64,000 nt of DNA from Antedon mediterranea (GCF_964355755.1 NC_092674.1:31484001-31548000); one strand, 5' to 3'; counted from the stretch's first letter, positions 52,813 to 64,000 are shown. The notes: a model not told the origin generated them from the sequence alone. Translations and numbers: made by a program.

Positions 52813-55800
52813 ACAATGCATTGCATCACACGTACACATGTTTAGTCAATGCATTGCATCACACGTACACATGTTTAGCCATAGTCATTGCATCACACGT
52901 ACACATGTTTAATCATAGTCATTGCATCACACGTACACATGTTTAGTCAATGCATTGCATCACACGTACACATGTTTAGTCATAGTCATTGCATCACACG
53001 TACACATGTTTAGTCAATGCATTGCATCACACGTACACATGTTTAGTCAATGCATTGCATCACACGTACACATGTTTAGTCAATGCATTGCATCACACGT
53101 ACACATGTTTAGTCAATGCATTGCATCACACGTACACATGTTTAGTCATAGTCATTGCATCACACGTACACATGTTTAGTCAATGCATTGCATCACACGT
53201 ACACATGTTTAGTCAATGCATTGCATCACACGTACACATGTTTAGTCATAGTCATTGCATCACACGTACACATGTTTAGTCATAGTCATTGCATCACACG
53301 TACACATGTTTTGTCATAGTCATTGCATCACACGTACACATGTTTAGCCATAGTCATTGCATCACACGTACACATGTTTAGCCATAGTCATTGCATCACA
53401 CGTACACATGTTTAGCCATAGTCATTGCATCACACGTACACATGTTTAGTCAATGCATTGCATCACACGTACACATGTTTAGCCATAGTCATTGCATCAC
53501 ACGTACACATGTTTAGCCATAGTCATTGCATCACACGTACACATGTTTAGCCATAGTCATTGCATCACACGTACACATGTTTAGCCATAGTCATTGCATC
53601 ACACGTACACATGTTTAGTCATAGTCATTGCATCACACGTACACATGTTTAGTCATAGTCATTGCATCACACGTACACATGTTTAGTCAATGCATTGCAT
53701 CACACGTACACATGTTTAGTCATAGTCATTGCATCACACGTACACATGTCTAGTCAATGCATTGCATCACACGTACACATGTTTAGTCATAGTCATTGCA
53801 TCACACGTACACATGTTTAGCCATAGTCATTGCATCCCACGTACACATGTTTAGTCAATGCATTGCATCACACGTACACATGTTTAGTCATAGTCATTGC
53901 ATCACACGTACACATGTTTAGTCAATGCATTGCATCACACGTACACATGTTTAGTCATAGTCATTGCATCACACGTACACATGTTTAGTCAATGCATTGC
54001 ATCACACGTACACATGTTTAGTCAATGCATTGCATCACACGTACACATGTTTAGTCAATGCATTGCATCACACGTACACATGTTTAGCCATAGTCATTGC
54101 ATCACACGTACACATGTTTAGTCATAGTCATTGCATCACACGTACACATGTTTAGTCAATGCATTGCATCACACGTACACATGTTTAGTCATAGTCATTG
54201 CATCACACGTACACATGTTTAGTCAATGCATTGCATCACACGTACACATGTTTAGTCAATGCATTGCATCACACGTACACATGTTTAGTCATAGTCATTG
54301 CATCACACGTACACATGTTTAGTCATAGTCATTGCATCACACGTACACATGTTTAGTCAATGCATTGCATCACACGTACACATGTTTAGTCATAGTCATT
54401 GCATCACACGTACACATGTTTAGTCAATGCATTGCATCACACGTACACATGTTTAGTCATAGTCATTGCATCACACGTACACATGTTTAGCCATAGTCAT
54501 TGCATCACACGTACACATGTTTAGCCATAGTCATTGCATCACACGTACACATGTTTAGCCATAGTCATTGCATCACACGTACACATGTTTAGTCATAGTC
54601 ATTGCATCACACGTACACCTGTTTAGTCAATGCATTGCATCACACGTACACATGTTTAGCCATAGTCATTGCATCACACGTACACATGTTTAGTCAATGC
54701 ATTGCATCACACGTACACATGTTTAGTCATAGTCATTGCATCACACGTACACATGTTTAGTCAATGCATTGCATCACACGTACACATGTTTAGTCAATGC
54801 ATTGCATCACACGTACACATGTTTAGTCATAGTCATTGCATCACACGTACACATGTTTAGTCAATGCATTGCATCACACGTACACATGTTTAGTCATAGT
54901 CATTGCATCACACGTACACATGTTTAGTCAATGCATTGCATCACACGTACACATGTTTAGTCAATGCATTGCATCACACGTACACATTTTTAGCCATAGT
55001 CATTGCATCACACGTACACATGTTTAGTCATAGTCATTGCATCACACGTACACATGTTTAGTCAATGCATTGCATCACACGTACACATGTTTAGTCATAG
55101 TCATTGCATCACACGTACACATGTTTAGTCAATGCATTGCATCACACGTACACATGTTTAGTCAATGCATTGCATCACACGTACACATGTTTAGTCAATG
55201 CATTGCATCACACGTACACATGTTTAGTCAATGCATTGCATCACACGTACACATGTTTAGTCATAGTCATTGCATCACACGTACACATGTTTAGTCAATG
55301 CATTGCATCACACGTACACATGTTTAGTCAATGCATTGCATCACACATACACATGTTTAGTCATAGTCATTGCATCACACGTACACATGTTTAGTCATAG
55401 TCATTGCATCACACGTACACATGTTTAGTCATAGTCATTGCATCACACGTACACATGTTTAGCCATAGTCATTGCATCACACGTACACATGTTTAGCCAT
55501 AGTCATTGCATCACACGTACACATGTTTAGCCATAGTCATTGCATCACACGTACACATGTTTAGTCAATGCATTGCATTACACGTACACATGTTTAGCCA
55601 TAGTCATTGCATCACACGTACACATGTTTAGCCATAGTCATTGCATCACACGTACACATGTTTAGCCATAGTCATTGCATCACACGTACACATGTTTAGC
55701 CATAGTCATTGCATCACACGTACACATGTTTAGTCATAGTCATTGCATCACACGTACACATGTTTAGTCATAGTCATTGCATCACACGTACACATGTTTA

Positions 55801-56990
55801 GTCAATGCATTGCATCACACGTACACATGTTTAGTCATAGTCATTGCATCACACGTACACATGTTTAGTCAATGCATTGCATCACACGTACTCATGTTTA
55901 GTCATAGTCATTGCATCACACGTACACATGTTTAGCCATAGTCATTGCATCACACGTACACATGTTTAGTCAATGCATTGCATCACACGTACACATGTTT
56001 AGTCATAGTCATTGCATCACACGTACACATGTTTCGTCAATGCATTGCATCACACGTACACATGTTTAGTCATAGTCATTGCATCACACGTACACATGTT
56101 TAGTCAATGCATTGCATCACACGTACACATGTTTAGTCAATGCATTGCATCACACGTACACATGTTTAGTCATAGTCATTGCATCACACGTACACATGTT
56201 TAGTCAATGCATTGCATCACACGTACACATGTTTAGTCATAGTCATTGCATCACACGTACACATGTTTAGTCAATGCATTGCATCACACGTACACATGTT
56301 TAGTCAATGCATTGCATCACACGTACACATGTTTAGTCATAGTCATTGCATCACACGTACACATGTTTAGTCATAGTCATTGCATCACACCTACACATGT
56401 TTAGTCAATGCATTGCATCACACGTACACATGTTTAGTCATAGTCATTGCATCACACGTACACATGTTTAGTCAATGCATTGCATCACACGTACACATGT
56501 TTAGTCATAGTCATTGCATCACACGTACACATGTTTAGCCATAGTCATTGCATCACACGTACACATGTTTAGCCATAGTCATTGCATCACACGTACACAT
56601 GTTTAGTCATAGTCATTGCATCACACGTACACATGTTTAGTCATAGTCATTGCATCACACGTACACATGTTTAGCCATAGTCATTGCATCACACGTACAC
56701 ATGTTTAGCCATAGTCATTGCATCACACGTACACATGTTTAGTCATAGTCATTGCATCACACGTACACATGTTTAGTCATAGTCATTGCATCACACGTAC
56801 ACATGTTTAGTCAATGCATTGCATCACACGTACACATGTTTAACCATAGTCAGTGCATCACACGTAGACATGTTTAGCCATAGTCATTGCATCACACGTA
56901 CACATGTTTAGCCATAGTCATTGCATCACACGTACACATGTTTAGTCATAGTCATTGCATCACACGTACACATGTTTAGTCATAGTCATC
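52813..56990. repeat. 4.2-kb 33/34-bp minisatellite with higher-order structure
   Basis: About 120-125 units of GCATCACACGTACACATGTT plus a linker. Three linker types alternate: A (TAGTCAATGCATT, 33-bp unit), B (TAGTCATAGTCATT, 34 bp) and C (TAGCCATAGTCATT, 34 bp). The A/B/C order from about 52.94 to 54.06 kb recurs from about 55.06 to 56.17 kb, offset 2,115 bp, so a multi-unit block was duplicated. It begins about 730 bp upstream of the AMPA-type start codon. Frames of 60-96 codons through it (HHTYTCLVNAL repeats) arise from the 33-bp period and are not genes. Confidence 0.97.
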
Positions 56991-57510
56991 TTTATTAGAT
57001 AATGTTAGAATAGTGATATAGGAATACTTATTAGACCTACTTACCAAGTCTGTAAATATAATATACTTAACCATATGTTGGTGTAGTCAGAGGGTAATGC
57101 ATCTTCACTGTTCTTTTGTACAACAATGGCCCCATGTTCCCGCATTGTACTGGATATCCACGATGACGTAGTACAACGTCACCTACTACACCTGTCCCCA
57201 ATACTTTTCAAATTGTTTTAAAAACGAAATATACCTGTTTTTGTCACCTATGTCTTGCAAATATTGGTCTACCATGTTTGTCAGTATGGTGACTGTCAAT
57301 ACTTTGTAGGCTAATCAATTTTAAAATGTCTTAGTGATTTAGTAATTTAGTGGGTTAATTACGCTTGCTTAATAGACTACAACCACATTTCGTAAATTTG
57401 ATTTGGCTCATGTATTTGTATTGTCAATAAATAAATCAATCGAAAATAAAGAAAAAGTAACAAACTAATATATTGTTTGTATTTATGCTTATATCATACT
57501 ATTAAAAGAG

Positions 57511-57705
57511 ATATATTCAGACGTCATTAGACAACTGGAGCATTCTCTACTTCTCTATGGAGCGCCATTTATGCCTTTATTAACTTCAATAATAGAAATA
57601 GTACTACGGTAACTGCTCAAGTGGATCCAATTTAGCACCAGGGTAGCACAGTGATATAAAATAGAAATGAAAGTCACTACTTTTAATATCGTTTCGTATA
57701 TACCC
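57511..57705 (-). repeat. Left arm of a long inverted repeat
   Basis: Its reverse complement matches 59415-59620, sharing TTTCTATTTTATATCACTGT, CAGTTACCGTAGTACTATTT, AAAGGCATAAATGGCGCTCC and GTAGAGAATGCTC in the same order. Roughly 85% alike by eye. Confidence 0.85.
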
Positions 57706-57717
57706 ATATCACAAACT

Positions 57718-58055
57718 GACAAACAGAAACATCTTGGCATTCACATTGATTCGAATTTATCTTTTTCTTTTCATGTAAATAAACTCCGTTCCAAACTGGG
57801 CTTGTCCATCTCCATCTTATCGCGTGCTCGGTCATTTCATTAATAAACACACATCCATACTCCTCTATAACACTATAATCCTCCCACACATTGACTATTG
57901 ATGGAGTATTTGGGGAATCAGATCGAATATTGACCGAATACAGACAATTCAAAATAGAGCACTTCGCATTATCCTTAAAGCTCATCCTCCCACACCACGA
58001 ACTAACATTTACAACAACTTAAATCTTAATACAGTCCAAGACACACTTACGATCT
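57718..58055 (+). pseudogene. Decayed non-LTR reverse-transcriptase C-terminal fragment
   Basis: On the plus strand, pieces read KHLGIHIDSNLSFSFHVNKL, then after a break SILLYNTIILPHIDY, a TGA where cysteine is usual, and WSIWGIRSNIDRIQTIQNRA followed by LRIILKAH. This is the LINE RT pattern L-G-x-x-I-D...Y...P-x-I-D-Y-C...W-G...R-I-Q-x-x-Q-N-R-A-x-R-I. Stops and a frame change make it a relic. The divergent sequence suggests a different family from the 31-kb fragment. Confidence 0.75.
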
Positions 58056-58200
58056 AGGCCGGCCCTGGGTCGGCCCTGGGTCGGCAATTGATAAGTGTAA
58101 ATACTCCAAAAAGTTAGGCCGGCCCTGGGCCGGACGCAGATCTGGGCCACCTCTCCAGGTAGGTTCAGGAGCGGCTTTTACGTTTTGGGCCGGCTTACGC
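58050..58200. repeat. GC-rich GGCCGGCCCTGGG cluster
   Basis: Repeats of GGCCGGCCCTGGG(T/C)CGG at 58058-58085 and 58116-58135 with a further TGGGCCGGC near 58186. Markedly GC-rich against the surrounding DNA; probably part of a repeat element of unknown type. Confidence 0.6.
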
Positions 58201-58699
58201 AGTGAACCTCGAACAACGTTTGACCTTTGATAATTATAATGTTAAATTTCAACTATCCAGATGCGAATTTTAGGTTGGGTTTTAAAAAAACTCGACTTCA
58301 TATATGTTTCAATTTCGAAGATCTGCTTAAAACATATTTATCTGCCATAAACTTTTATTCACAACATATTAGAAGGCCTACAATACAATATCTTGCATGA
58401 AACGGATATTTAAAAATACACTATAATGTGTAACGGTAGAATTACAATTCTAATGTAAAAGATTAACAAAATAACAATTGAACAGTGTTGTGTGTTGATC
58501 GCGAATAACTAACAATACCATCTTTCCCACAGCACATGTGCACACTCATTTGCATAACAAACGCACGGCATACCAAACTACGATGAGATAAAATTAATTC
58601 TCTTCTAAACACGTAACAAAGAGAATTAATTCCTTATTTTTTACATTAAAATAAATTGAGGGCGCTAAACATAAAATTTAAACCATCAAAGCAGTTGGC

Positions 58700-58975
58700 G
58701 AGAGCCAAACAAAAAAAAGATGGTAAATGTGCTCTCCCTGCCTCAGCACTAAGGCCCTGCCACAGCCTTTTGGGGTCGTTTCCACCACATCACCAGATGC
58801 ATTGATGTTGTCGCCTCATGATGTGTGGTGGAAAGGGGGACGTATGATCTGTGAACCCCAAACACAGTGACTCGCATAGCCTTAACTCTATTCCACCGAC
58901 CAGCGTGGGAATCGAACCCACGACATACGTATGTTAACCCAACGCTCAGACGACTGAGCTAACTGATCATTTTGG
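58700..58975 (-). mobile_element. tRNA-derived SINE
   Basis: On the minus strand from about 58970: TCAGTTAGCTCAGTCGTCTG (A-box region), then GTGGGTTCGATTCCCACG (B box and T-arm), spaced as in a tRNA. A roughly 180-bp unrelated body follows, with GTGGTGGAAA and TTTCCACCAC inverted segments. The tRNA-like head with a non-tRNA body is the SINE architecture. The amino-acid origin is not assigned. Confidence 0.7.
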
Positions 58976-59063
58976 TTTTAGCAAGGTTAATTGGATATTT
59001 ATGACGTAATGATCAATTACGTAATACACGTATAAATAGACTATTATCAGGTTTTTAGTCATG

Positions 59064-59134
59064 TACTTGGTGGCGTAACGGGTAATGCTCAGTTTTGAGT
59101 GCTATCGGCTGGGGTTCGAACCTCGACGGATATT
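59064..59134 (+). mobile_element. tRNA-like sequence, probably a SINE head or tRNA pseudogene
   Basis: TGGCGTAACGGGTAATGC is A-box-like and GGGGTTCGAACCTC is a good B box, 35 bp apart. A run of eight T follows (Pol III terminator-like). No acceptor-stem pairing is evident, so a functional tRNA is unlikely. Confidence 0.45.
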
Positions 59135-59224
59135 TTTTTTGTTTTGAATATTGTTTTTTTTTTAAATAGAGATATATGACACTGTATTGTCGAACATGTA
59201 TGGTACCATACCGGTAGGTATTCA

Positions 59225-59515
59225 AATATGCTTAATACGAAAAGATATTAAAATTCAGTGACTTATTTCTATTTTATATCACTGTGCTCCCCTGGCTCCA
59301 AATTAGGTCCACATGAGCACAATGTAATAACATACGAAACGATATTAAAATTAGTGACTTATTTCTATCTTATATCACTGTGCTCCACTAGCTCCAAATT
59401 GTGTCCACTTGAGCACAGTATATTAATATACGAAAAGATATTAAAATTAGTGACTTATTTCTATTTTATATCACTGTGCTCCACTGGTGCTAAATTTGGT
59501 CCACTGAACCAGTTA
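59225..59515 (+). repeat. About 96-bp tandem repeat, 3 copies
   Basis: GATATTAAAATT starts at 59244, 59341 and 59437, each followed by AGTGACTTATTTCTATTTTA and TATCACTGTGCTCC. The last copy is continuous with the right arm of the long inverted repeat. Confidence 0.9.
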
Positions 59516-59620
59516 CCGTAGTACTATTTCTATTTCGGAAGTAAATAAAGGCATAAATGGCGCTCCGTAGAAGTAGAGAATGCTCGATCGTCGAAATGAC
59601 GCTCTGAATATACCTCATTA
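59415..59620 (+). repeat. Right arm of a long inverted repeat
   Basis: Mirror of 57511-57705; the arms enclose about 1.7 kb holding the LINE relic, the GC-rich cluster and two tRNA-like elements. The arms may be two opposed copies of one unknown repeat or the ends of a foldback element. Confidence 0.85.
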
Positions 59621-62350
59621 AAACGTTTAGACACTTAGATTTCCAATGTGCTGCCATCGTCGTTCTTCTTAACTTGATGAGGTTCAATATAGAGGGCCCA
59701 CTTTTAGTAGATAACCGTGTATTTTGAACAGCATGAGTTAAAGTGCCTAAAGTAGGCATACAATAAGAAAAATGAAATTAAAACTTGTTTTGTTTATTAC
59801 TTAAACTTGTATTATTATATTTTTTATGTTGATACTTCATCTCGTTGAGGACAATACAGAATTTAGCATTCAAGAAGAATTAATGGATATTTAACAGAAA
59901 ACTCACCCGCCATCTTCCTTATAAAATCGGGTTAAACTATAAATACATCATTACTGTTGTAACATAGACTAATTCTGCTTCATTCTATCCTCACTCACAT
60001 CGGAGGAGGGTCATTGGTAAAGAGGTTAAGCAACTGGACCATTATTATTAGTAGGAGTGTTCACAGTTAAGCCTAACTGTTATTGTAGAAGTAAAGTTAC
60101 GTCAATGTAAAAAACATCTTAATTTATTTTTTCTCCTGATTGACGTCGCCGAACAAACTAAATATAAAAATTACAACGAGTTTTCTCAGAAGTAAAATTA
60201 GGCCTTTGTGCGTCATCTGAATATGTGATACACCTATTACAGTTTAGGATTATCGAGTAATTCCAGCCTACCCAATATCAACGATTTCCATTTCATCTGC
60301 ATTAAGAAAATGTTTGTTCTAAGCCGCCATGTTTGAATTATTGTCCGTTGAGATATCAGCGATTTAAATAAAAAATGAAAGGTAATGCATCTCCTTGATT
60401 GAAGAGGCTTTATTTCTTATAACGATAAAGTAAGATTAGGGTTAGAGATTGGTAATTATCATTAGTTATTAGTTTGTTCAGGAAAGCTTGCTATCATATG
60501 TCTTTGAACAACATAATCTATAGTATTATCCTTGTGAACAAGATTCAAACTGTGATGATACATTTTAGAACAAAACAAAATAGAAATAAGCCCTATTATT
60601 ATAAATAATAAAGTTCATCTTTAAGTGTAAAAAGTAATATCTTATTTGTAAGTTATTGTAATTTAATTTTAAGGAAATTAATGACCCTATATGGATTTGA
60701 TCGTCGTTAGTAGCATCACTATGCAAATGTTACCATCCATCCATAATATATAAACACTTAAAACAGTATATTAGTATTGACGAGTGTGGTTCTGAGATTT
60801 GTTTGTGATATAGTTTATGCATTCTAGTCTAACGTTTACCTATATTCATAATAAGAGCATGATTTTTCATAATAGTTACATATCAACCAAATAGATATAT
60901 TGGATTAGCTTAGCTTACATTATTGCCAAATTCATTTAGAACATAAATTTATTTAACGAATTGTGTAATAACCAAAGGTAGTTAAAGCAGCAATTGCAAT
61001 AAGTGAATTATATCTAGGTCTACTACCTGATAAATAACATTATTAGATATGTTGTCACAAAGTCATGTTTCCACAATTCGAATGATAATCCACTTTTATG
61101 TTATTCTATTTAAGTTGAATGATTTTTAAAAGGTGTTTTCATTTGGAATTACAGTTACATGTTTAAACAAGTTTATATACTAATAAACAGAAATTACCAG
61201 TATACGTGGAAGCCAATATTTTTGAAACTACGTCGAATAAAAATGTTTATCATTATTTATGAAACTTACGCTTATGTGGATAACGATCTACCCTACGGTT
61301 TTTTGGAACCGAATCTTACTAATTTCTCCATAATATGCTTAACACTCCATTCATTGATATCAAATCGATACACCATGTTTATACTAAACACACACTAGGC
61401 CTACTTGAAAATAGATGAGAAGAAATAAAGAGTTGAAGCATCAATTCTGCATCAGGGTACTTCAATGCATTATATTCACCAACTCTGATGTTCTTTAATA
61501 CGGTTTTATATAATAATAATTATTACCGGTATAGTGTTGCTAAATGTATAGAATCGTAGCATATAACGTTATTAACATTGCATTACATGTGGGTGTTGTT
61601 TCTTGAGTACATTCTCAACATTTAAGTAATCTTATAAATAATATTTCTTCTTACATACTTCAAGGCTATACTTAGTATTCCTTACCTAAATAGCTCTTAT
61701 TCTGATGCAATTATCGAATTAACTTCGAATGTGGCCTGAAATTATAGATTAAATGGAGTTAAAGTTAAAATATTGGAAGATGCCATTCGTAATTGTTCGT
61801 TTTTAGAAATACATGTCTGAAATAGTAAGGTACGGTAATAGGGACTTAAATGTTATTTAAATTGCGGTAAATAAACTTCTCTTATAATAGTTCCCTCTAC
61901 TCAACAACGGAAGCTTCACTTCTACCAAATCACCAACAATTGGTGTGAGCATTGGTAGGTCGTAAACCATGGCTAATTACATGACTAGCATTTGCATATT
62001 CTGGGATCTCTGAATTTACTAAGCTTTTCAGTAAAATTGTAGTTTGTCAGTAGTTTCTTTAAGGTTAAAATTTACTAATACTTTATACTGTTTGTATTGC
62101 GTACTGACGTCAATGATAAATGGGCCGACAATCAGTCTTAAATTAATACTTTACATTATTATTTAGTTTATTTACAAAAACGTTTGTTTTTCTACAAATA
62201 AAACAGCAAAACGTAAAATAAATATAATGTAGTATTTACGTATGTTGGGCCCAGTCTTAACATGTTAAAGTGGAGTGCAACATATATACCTATCTACTTT
62301 CATTTAATTATTTACATGTTAATTATTGTTCAAACTCTTTCAAATTAAGG
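59621..62350. other. Gene-free AT-rich region
   Basis: No coding exon or clear repeat recognised. The 79-codon plus-strand frame at 61159-61398 has no recognisable features. Confidence 0.5.
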
Positions 62351-62467
62351 CTCTGACTACACTATCAAACGTTATGTGATGTGCCCATATATGAACACAA
62401 TAATATCATGTCACTAACATATTAGGGCACATCACATGTTTTAGTTAGTTTGATAGTGTAGACAGAA
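62351..62467. mobile_element. Foldback MITE / long hairpin
   Basis: Left arm CTCTGACTACACTATCAAAC then ATGTGATGTGCCC; right arm GGGCACATCACATG then GTTTGATAGTGTAGACAGAA, its near-exact complement apart from a short extra piece. The centre (CCATATATG...CATATTAGG) can pair further. It has no coding capacity, and target-site duplication is uncertain. Confidence 0.75.
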
Positions 62468-62611
62468 CATCACATATTCAACAATTATTTTATCAAAGCT
62501 AAAAAAATAAAGGCAACCTTAAATAAGAACTATATCGTAAGTATATATTACGTGAAGTGCTGAACTATACGATTAATTATGTTTATAATACAATATTGCT
62601 ATCTTAAAATA

Positions 62612-62662
62612 GTAGGCCATTTCACTAGTCTAGTTAGTAGGCCATTTCACTAGTCTAGTTAA
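62612..62662. repeat. 25-bp tandem duplication
   Basis: AGTAGGCCATTTCACTAGTC plus TAGTT occurs twice in direct tandem. Intergenic. Confidence 0.85.
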
Positions 62663-63043
62663 TGTGTCAATGAAGACCATACCTACATAAAGAATAACTC
62701 TAAATTCCCAATTTTGAATTAGCTCATAAAATACTATTGATATGGTAATTTTGTTAAGTATGAGTTTTAAATAAATGTCTGTATCTTGCAAAAAAGCCCA
62801 TTGAACGTGGTTACATTCATCTCAGTTGCATGCGTCCTGGTTACCAATACAGCTATCCAAATCACCAAGGGATCATGTTATTCCATGCTTTTACTAAAAA
62901 GTGAATAATTGTACAGAAACTTAGTTTTACACGATACAATCTGACAATTCACGTTCGTCCATCAATGCCCGTAACACTAGCATGGCGACAGTAAGTAAAA
63001 ACAAACTCCTTTCTTCTTTGTAAACGAAGCCTAATAAGTTTTT

Positions 63044-63049
63044 TTTATT
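63044..63049 (-). terminator. Candidate poly(A) signal of the second Cys-loop gene
   Basis: AATAAA on the minus strand, 27 bp past the stop codon, implying a very short 3' UTR. AT-richness makes chance occurrences common, so the position is the only support. Confidence 0.35.
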
Positions 63050-63078
63050 GCACACAGTAACGCCCTCATATGAGACTA
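63045..63078. repeat. Direct repeat around the second Cys-loop stop codon, copy 1
   Basis: TTATTGCACACAGTAACGCC followed by CTCATATGAGACTA, overlapping the stop codon and the candidate poly(A) signal. Copy 2 is at 63462-63498. Confidence 0.85.
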
Positions 63079-63306
63079 ATATACGTGACCATACAATGAC
63101 CAATAGACACAGTTAAAGACCACAAAGCTTATTGGGAATGCAAATCTGCAAATACGATCCGTTACATCAGCCGACTTATTTGTTTCCTTACAAGTCTTAG
63201 TCGTTGGTTCAGGAGACATTGATATTTGACAAATATCCTCCTTTGTTAACATCTGTGTAACGTTTCCATTTGCACCTTGTCGATAATATTGTTGACTTGT
63301 TCCATT
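63076..63306 (-). CDS. Second Cys-loop gene: terminal exon (TM4)
   Basis: Acceptor CTTCCAG|AAT, phase 0, 76 codons and TAG. The loop part holds NGT and NVT sites, which are cytoplasmic here and so probably not glycosylated. TM4 begins [10 protein letters not shown] and the protein ends LYGHVY. An AATAAA lies 27 bp after the stop. Confidence 0.87.
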   Translation of the reverse strand, partial: NGTSQQYYRQGANGNVTQMLTKEDICQISMSPEPTTKTCKETNKSADVTDRICRFAFPISFVVFNCVYWSLYGHVY

Positions 63307-64000
63307 CTGGAAGATAAACATTGAAAATAGAAAAGTAAACATTTCTAAATTTGTAGTAGTGAGATAGATTATCACATATAACAAACATGAAATATCGTGC
63401 ATATAACTCAGATTAAAGTGAGAAGAAAAAATAAATTTATAATCATTTAAGCAGCTATTTTTATTATATTGCATACAGCAACGCCCTCATATGAGACTAG
63501 GCCATACAAAAAATACTAAATAAAACATAATCAGTGGTGAAATGGTGGTAGAATGTGAATTTGTATATTTCTACGGCTAAATGTAATGTGTGTGAGCATA
63601 GTCAATGACTATTGTGTGAGTGTGCATCTCAATGATGATTGATTACTCTTTATAAACCTATTCTTTGTAGTTTTGATTAATGATGCAGGAAGAAATTCAA
63701 TTGACCTTTCGAAAAAAGACATTTTTACATTACTGAGTAGGCCTTTATTTCATCTTTTTGCTTTTTAAATAGTAAACATTTTAAAGTAATTGATGAAGAT
63801 TAATGAATATCATACTTAACCTATTTCTCAATATACATTTTTGTATTATTGTATGATAGATACCTTCTTTATTTTTTCCTTTTCATTCTTTTTTCTGCGT
63901 ACTTGATATGAAACACAGGCAAATTCCAACATTGCAGAGATAACAAAAATAAGGCAAACAGACATCCAGACGTCTATAGCTTTAATATATGACACTTTAG
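63076..64000 (-). CDS. Second Cys-loop ligand-gated channel subunit (GlyR/GABA/GluCl-like), 3' part, cut by the window end
   Basis: Two exons, 64000-63864 (runs off the window) and 63306-63076, joined in phase 0. The first gives [19 protein letters not shown] and the rest of TM3 ([12 protein letters not shown]), then a lysine-rich start of the intracellular loop. The second gives the rest of a short loop and TM4 ([20 protein letters not shown]), stopping four residues after the membrane segment. [10 protein letters not shown] is typical of glycine, GluCl and invertebrate GABA subunits. Ion selectivity cannot be read because TM2 lies outside the window. It has the same strand, intron phase and terminal-exon length as the GABA-type gene at 4-21 kb, so it may be a diverged paralogue. 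Confidence 0.87.
63462..63498. repeat. Direct repeat, copy 2, in the last intron
   Basis: ATATTGCATACAGCAACGCC followed by CTCATATGAGACTAG, 31 of about 34 bases as in copy 1, plus a shared ...CCATAC beyond. It lies 156 bp before the terminal exon on the minus strand. Confidence 0.85.
63864..64000 (-). CDS. Second Cys-loop gene: penultimate exon (TM3), partial
   Basis: Enters from the window edge with two bases of a codon, then 45 codons: [13 protein letters not shown]3, and [15 protein letters not shown]. Donor AAG|GTATCT, phase 0. The exon's 5' end, probably with TM1-TM2, lies beyond base 64000. Confidence 0.88.

Noticed and set aside
52922-56370. Many 63-96-codon plus-strand frames of HHTYTCLVNAL-type repeats
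   Set aside because: They come from the 33-bp minisatellite period and break wherever a 34-bp unit shifts the frame. No splice, start or domain evidence.
52813-56990. CRISPR-like array of regular repeats
   Set aside because: Units differ only in short recurring linkers, there are no unique spacers, and the genome is eukaryotic.
59064-59134. Functional tRNA gene
   Set aside because: Good B box but no convincing acceptor stem and an atypical anticodon region; kept only as a tRNA-like element.

Overview
The window is animal (metazoan) genomic DNA: AT-rich, with large introns, canonical GT-AG splice sites, dispersed retroelement fragments and many minisatellites. No bacterial, viral or CRISPR feature is seen. 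It carries three neuronal ligand-gated ion-channel genes, all on the minus strand. The species cannot be fixed from sequence alone. Exon sizes and intron phases match the ancestral GABA-A receptor plan, there is a true AMPA-type receptor, and the 8-mer TAGGCCTA is very frequent. Together these suggest a marine invertebrate, perhaps a deuterostome such as an echinoderm; that is a guess.

Layout. 1-4.16 kb is gene-free, with small repeats and a promoter-like cluster. 4.16-20.76 kb (minus) is a complete Cys-loop anion-channel subunit gene of the GABA-A type: eight coding exons, 464 codons, all junction phases agreeing. 20.77-36.9 kb is intergenic, with several minisatellites, a broken non-LTR retrotransposon (30.8-31.65 kb) and a promoter-like site near 27.8 kb. 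36.9-52.08 kb (minus) is a complete AMPA-type glutamate receptor gene: seventeen coding exons, 924 codons, phases agreeing throughout. Its introns hold a 58-bp minisatellite, a GT-rich roughly 83-bp array and a 5S-rRNA-derived SINE. 52.8-56.99 kb, upstream of the AMPA start codon, is a 4.2-kb minisatellite with higher-order structure. 57.5-59.6 kb is a mosaic of mobile-element pieces inside a roughly 190-bp inverted repeat. 62.35-62.47 kb is a foldback MITE. 63.08-64 kb (minus) holds the last two exons of a second Cys-loop receptor gene that runs off the window.

How the genes relate. The AMPA-type product is predicted to be a glutamate-gated cation channel and the flanking Cys-loop products anion channels, so excitatory and inhibitory receptor genes sit co-oriented within 60 kb. 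No shared regulation is shown by the sequence. The observations most worth a second look are: the AMPA R/G-site codon, split by an intron at the vertebrate editing position and followed by an imperfect hairpin; two substitutions in the glutamate pocket; the duplicated 2.1-kb higher-order minisatellite; the 5S-SINE; and the inverted-repeat mosaic. All exon borders were assembled by eye from splice signals, reading phase and family similarity, without transcript data.
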